Shown here in pieces: positions 62,047 through 64,000 of a stretch of DNA of 64,000 nt. The notes beneath the pieces are model-generated. The model did not search any database and had not been told where the DNA came from. It was given only the letters and a program-made list of their open reading frames with translations. The stretch is from positions 13,042 to 77,041 of the forward strand of contig CAZDKL010000002.1 in assembly GCA_964506185.1 (NCBI GenBank), given 5' to 3'. A program made the translations under genes and the position numbers. How positions within the stretch are numbered: the stretch's first letter is position 1; each line of letters begins with the position of its first letter. Source of the stretch: UBA2144 sp964506185 (GTDB lineage Bacteria > Patescibacteriota > Gracilibacteria > Peribacterales > Peribacteraceae).

Positions 62047-63015
62047 ATGACTCCGAAGACTTCCTCTGTCGTCGGCCATGAGCTCCAGCGTGATCAATTG
62101 CTCAATGATATCGAAAGCGACAATGTAGCTCATGCATACCTTTTTTCGGGTCCCCGACACTTGGGCAAGATGGCAGTTGCTAGGTGGTTTGCACAGCACT
62201 TGATGCTGGAGGGAATAGATACCGAGGCTCAAGACGACGTCAAGGCTCAGATAGAACGGCTGGTTCATCCTGACTTATTGGTTTTAGATCAGCTTTGGAT
62301 GGAAAAGACATGCGATGATTGGGATGTAATTGCAAAAACTTCCAATGTGCCCCAGCAACATCGTGCAAAGAACAAAGCGAAGACAGACACCATTAGCATA
62401 GATGACATCAGGGCACTTCAAGAACGCTTGTATGAAACCGGAACGAGCAAATGGAGATGCTGTTTAATAAGATCAGTAGAAAGAATGCAGGACGAAGCTG
62501 CTAATGCATTTCTAAAAATACTGGAAGAGCCTCCAAAGGGCGTAGTGTTTATTCTTACTACGCAATCAAAATCTTCTTTGCTCCCAACTGTAGTTTCCAG
62601 AGCTCGATCTATCACATTCAACAGACTCACGTTACCGGAACTTAGAGAGCTTTTGGAAGATCCCGATGCAGATGATTCGCGGTTCATACTTCATCTTGCA
62701 CAAGGAGCGCCTGGAACTTTGGTTAAACTCAGAGACGATCCGGATCTATTGCGTGAACAGAGACTAATGCACAGCAAGGCAGTATCATTTTGGAAATCTG
62801 TTTCTATTCGTGAAAAACTTTCATTGATCGAGCCTCTAAAAGATCGAGGCGAGCTTGCCAATCAATTCATAATGCATCTTTCCATCGCTCTTCGTGAACA
62901 GGGAGCAGATACCGAGCAAAGCCAAGTAGATGCTCTTATGGATTTGATTAAAGCGTTAAAGACGAATGCCAATAGGAAATTGATGGCTCAAAAATTCGTT
63001 TTAACTATTAGTTAA
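62047..63015 (+). CDS. holB: DNA polymerase III delta' subunit
   Basis: 322 residues. AAA+ clamp-loader subunit lacking a functional Walker A Lys loop of the tau type: AYLFSGPRHLGKMAVARWFA near 30. DDIRALQERLYETGTSKWRC, RMQDEAANAFLKILEEPP (sensor region) and TTQSKSSLLPTVVSRARSI are typical of DnaX/HolB proteins. A short C-terminal collar domain. The Cys zinc module of many HolB/DnaX proteins is not seen. Start 62047 fits the promoter. Confidence 0.85.
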   Translation: MTPKTSSVVGHELQRDQLLNDIESDNVAHAYLFSGPRHLGKMAVARWFAQHLMLEGIDTEAQDDVKAQIERLVHPDLLVLDQLWMEKTCDDWDVIAKTSNVPQQHRAKNKAKTDTISIDDIRALQERLYETGTSKWRCCLIRSVERMQDEAANAFLKILEEPPKGVVFILTTQSKSSLLPTVVSRARSITFNRLTLPELRELLEDPDADDSRFILHLAQGAPGTLVKLRDDPDLLREQRLMHSKAVSFWKSVSIREKLSLIEPLKDRGELANQFIMHLSIALREQGADTEQSQVDALMDLIKALKTNANRKLMAQKFVLTIS

Positions 63016-63066
63016 TTAAGTTTTACTATTGTGCCATCATAACCTTGAGTGTAGCCTCTGAGTCCG

Positions 63067-63828
63067 TTGGTCTACGCATTAGTTTTCATCGGCTCTTTCC
63101 TGGTGATCTTCATAATTGTTGGAGGACGTGCTGCCTTAAAGAACAGGTCAGTTCGCAAATTCGTCAGGAGCGTAAAAACCCGCGTAAAATCTGCAGAAGA
63201 ACGAGGTGTTGAATTTGTTCAAGAGTCTCCTGCAGATAAATCCGATACAAGCAGTCGTTCAACTGCAATTCAACTTCAAAAAGTCAGGACTCTTATAAAT
63301 GCCGCCCAGCGAGCAGAGGCAAGGGGTAAATTAGAGGAGGCAGAAGGTTGTTACATTCAGGCTCTTACTGCATATCCGGACGCACACGAAGCTCACGCAC
63401 AACTTGCAAAGCTTTACCTGAATATGGGAAGAGATCAGAAGGCAGAAGCAATGTATCGCGAGCTCTTGGCAAAAATTGACGATGCTTCATGTTATTCCAA
63501 TCTCGGCCTCGCTTATTATCGTCAGGGTAAGTTTAACCGTGCATGTGCTGCATACGAAAAAGCACTAGAACGCGATCCACAAAGCCACAAAAGAATGGCT
63601 GCATTCGGGAGAGCGCTCTTCGCGTCGGAAAGATTTGGTGAAGCGATGGAATACTTAGAAAAAGCAACTGCCAGACTCAGTCGTGATACAGAACTATTAA
63701 GACTTCTTGCAGAAAGTTGCGAGAAGTCAGGAGACGAAGGAAGAGCGCTTGAGGTTTATCAAAAAATCAACAAACTGGAACCATACGACGAAGAAGTTAA
63801 AGAAAAAATTGCGAATGCGGCGCAATAG
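63067..63828 (+). CDS. membrane-anchored TPR protein
   Basis: 253 residues starting at TTG 63067; no ATG exists upstream of the hydrophobic N-terminal helix (ALVFIGSFLVIFIIVGG), which supports the TTG. A basic linker is followed by about four tetratricopeptide repeats from residue 85: GKLEEAEGCYIQALTAYPDA, GRDQKAEAMYRELL, GKFNRACAAYEKALERDPQS, EGRALEVYQKINKLEPYD. A scaffold for envelope complexes is likely. Its stop codon lies in the loop of a repeat hairpin. Confidence 0.8.
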   Translation: MVYALVFIGSFLVIFIIVGGRAALKNRSVRKFVRSVKTRVKSAEERGVEFVQESPADKSDTSSRSTAIQLQKVRTLINAAQRAEARGKLEEAEGCYIQALTAYPDAHEAHAQLAKLYLNMGRDQKAEAMYRELLAKIDDASCYSNLGLAYYRQGKFNRACAAYEKALERDPQSHKRMAAFGRALFASERFGEAMEYLEKATARLSRDTELLRLLAESCEKSGDEGRALEVYQKINKLEPYDEEVKEKIANAAQ

Positions 63829-63880
63829 CGCCGCACACGCGACGGCGCCGTCGCGTGTGCAGAAAGCGAAGCTTTCTGCA
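63817..63880. repeat. triple-hairpin dispersed repeat, copy 2
   Basis: GCGGCGC/GCGCCGC (loop containing the TPR gene's TAG), the CGCGACGGCGCCGTCGCG palindrome, and GCAGAAAGC-GAA-GCTTTCTGC. See 16968-17031. Confidence 0.8.
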
Positions 63881-63884
63881 TCGC

Positions 63885-64000
63885 TTATTCCTCAGCCAAC
63901 TCCACTTCAACTTCGCCTTCGACCTGGGCTTGGCACCCAAGCCGGTCAGGTTCTTCGCTAACACCCATATTCTCCTCACGATCATTCCTGGCACTCAAAT
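63885..64000 (-). CDS. [2Fe-2S] ferredoxin, C-terminal part
   Basis: Partial gene entering from the right edge; the last 38 residues are readable. REENMGVSEEPDRLGCQAQV followed by EGEVEVELAEE is the characteristic end of adrenodoxin/ISC-type ferredoxins, including the fourth cluster Cys in LGCQ. An electron carrier, likely for Fe-S assembly or reductases. Convergent with the TPR gene across the triple-hairpin repeat. Confidence 0.75.
   Translation of the reverse strand, partial: LSARNDREENMGVSEEPDRLGCQAQVEGEVEVELAEE

Overview
The window is a gene-dense bacterial chromosome segment of moderate G+C with the standard stop-codon set: TGA ends pyrB, gmd and the comEC-like gene, so UGA is not recoded. 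Small housekeeping operons are mixed with long unrecognised secreted or coiled-coil proteins, many starts have no Shine-Dalgarno sequence, the SSB has two OB folds, and Asp-rich surface proteins are present. This suggests a member of the Candidate Phyla Radiation / Patescibacteria, possibly a Peregrinibacteria-like lineage. That placement is inference; no rRNA is present to test it.

Layout. 1-2.1 kb: partial TSUP transporter and pyrB (minus strand), then a long intergenic region with a well-formed ncRNA of about 150 nt. 2.1-8.7 kb: polysaccharide flippase, receiver-like orphan, Asp-rich surface protein, ComEC-type metallo-beta-lactamase protein, sugar nucleotidyltransferase. 8.8-10.4 kb: DnaA-box cluster (likely oriC) and dnaN. 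10.4-17 kb: membrane glycosyltransferase/toroid fusion, small membrane protein, mfd. 17.2-19.5 kb and 33.9-36.1 kb: two copies of an unrecognised two-gene cassette whose first genes are paralogues. 19.5-24.3 kb: tRNA-Leu and a glycan island (gmd, fcl, GT2, two FkbM methyltransferases). 24.4-26.7 kb: unknown proteins. 26.8-33.6 kb: aspS, nrdR, tsaC, dnaE.

37.1-47.0 kb is a single minus-strand operon of five overlapping or abutting genes for exported, mostly Cys-rich proteins of unknown function, one with an HExxH zinc-protease motif. 47-49.6 kb carries a lactonase-like lipoprotein, a small membrane protein, a possible 50-residue zinc-ribbon ORF and ssb. 50-57.6 kb is a minus-strand block with murB, gltX, cyclophilin, murG, ftsW and a GT2. 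57.7-64 kb holds tsaB, an unknown gene, secA, holB, a TPR protein and the end of a [2Fe-2S] ferredoxin.

The most striking non-gene signals are: in-frame repeats inside essential genes (dnaE, secA, murG); short tandem repeats, often of 7 bp, placed in the signal-peptide regions of the exported operon and at other gene junctions; dispersed hairpin repeat families; and recurrent extended -10 promoters lying 6-7 nt from the start codon, which implies leaderless mRNAs.
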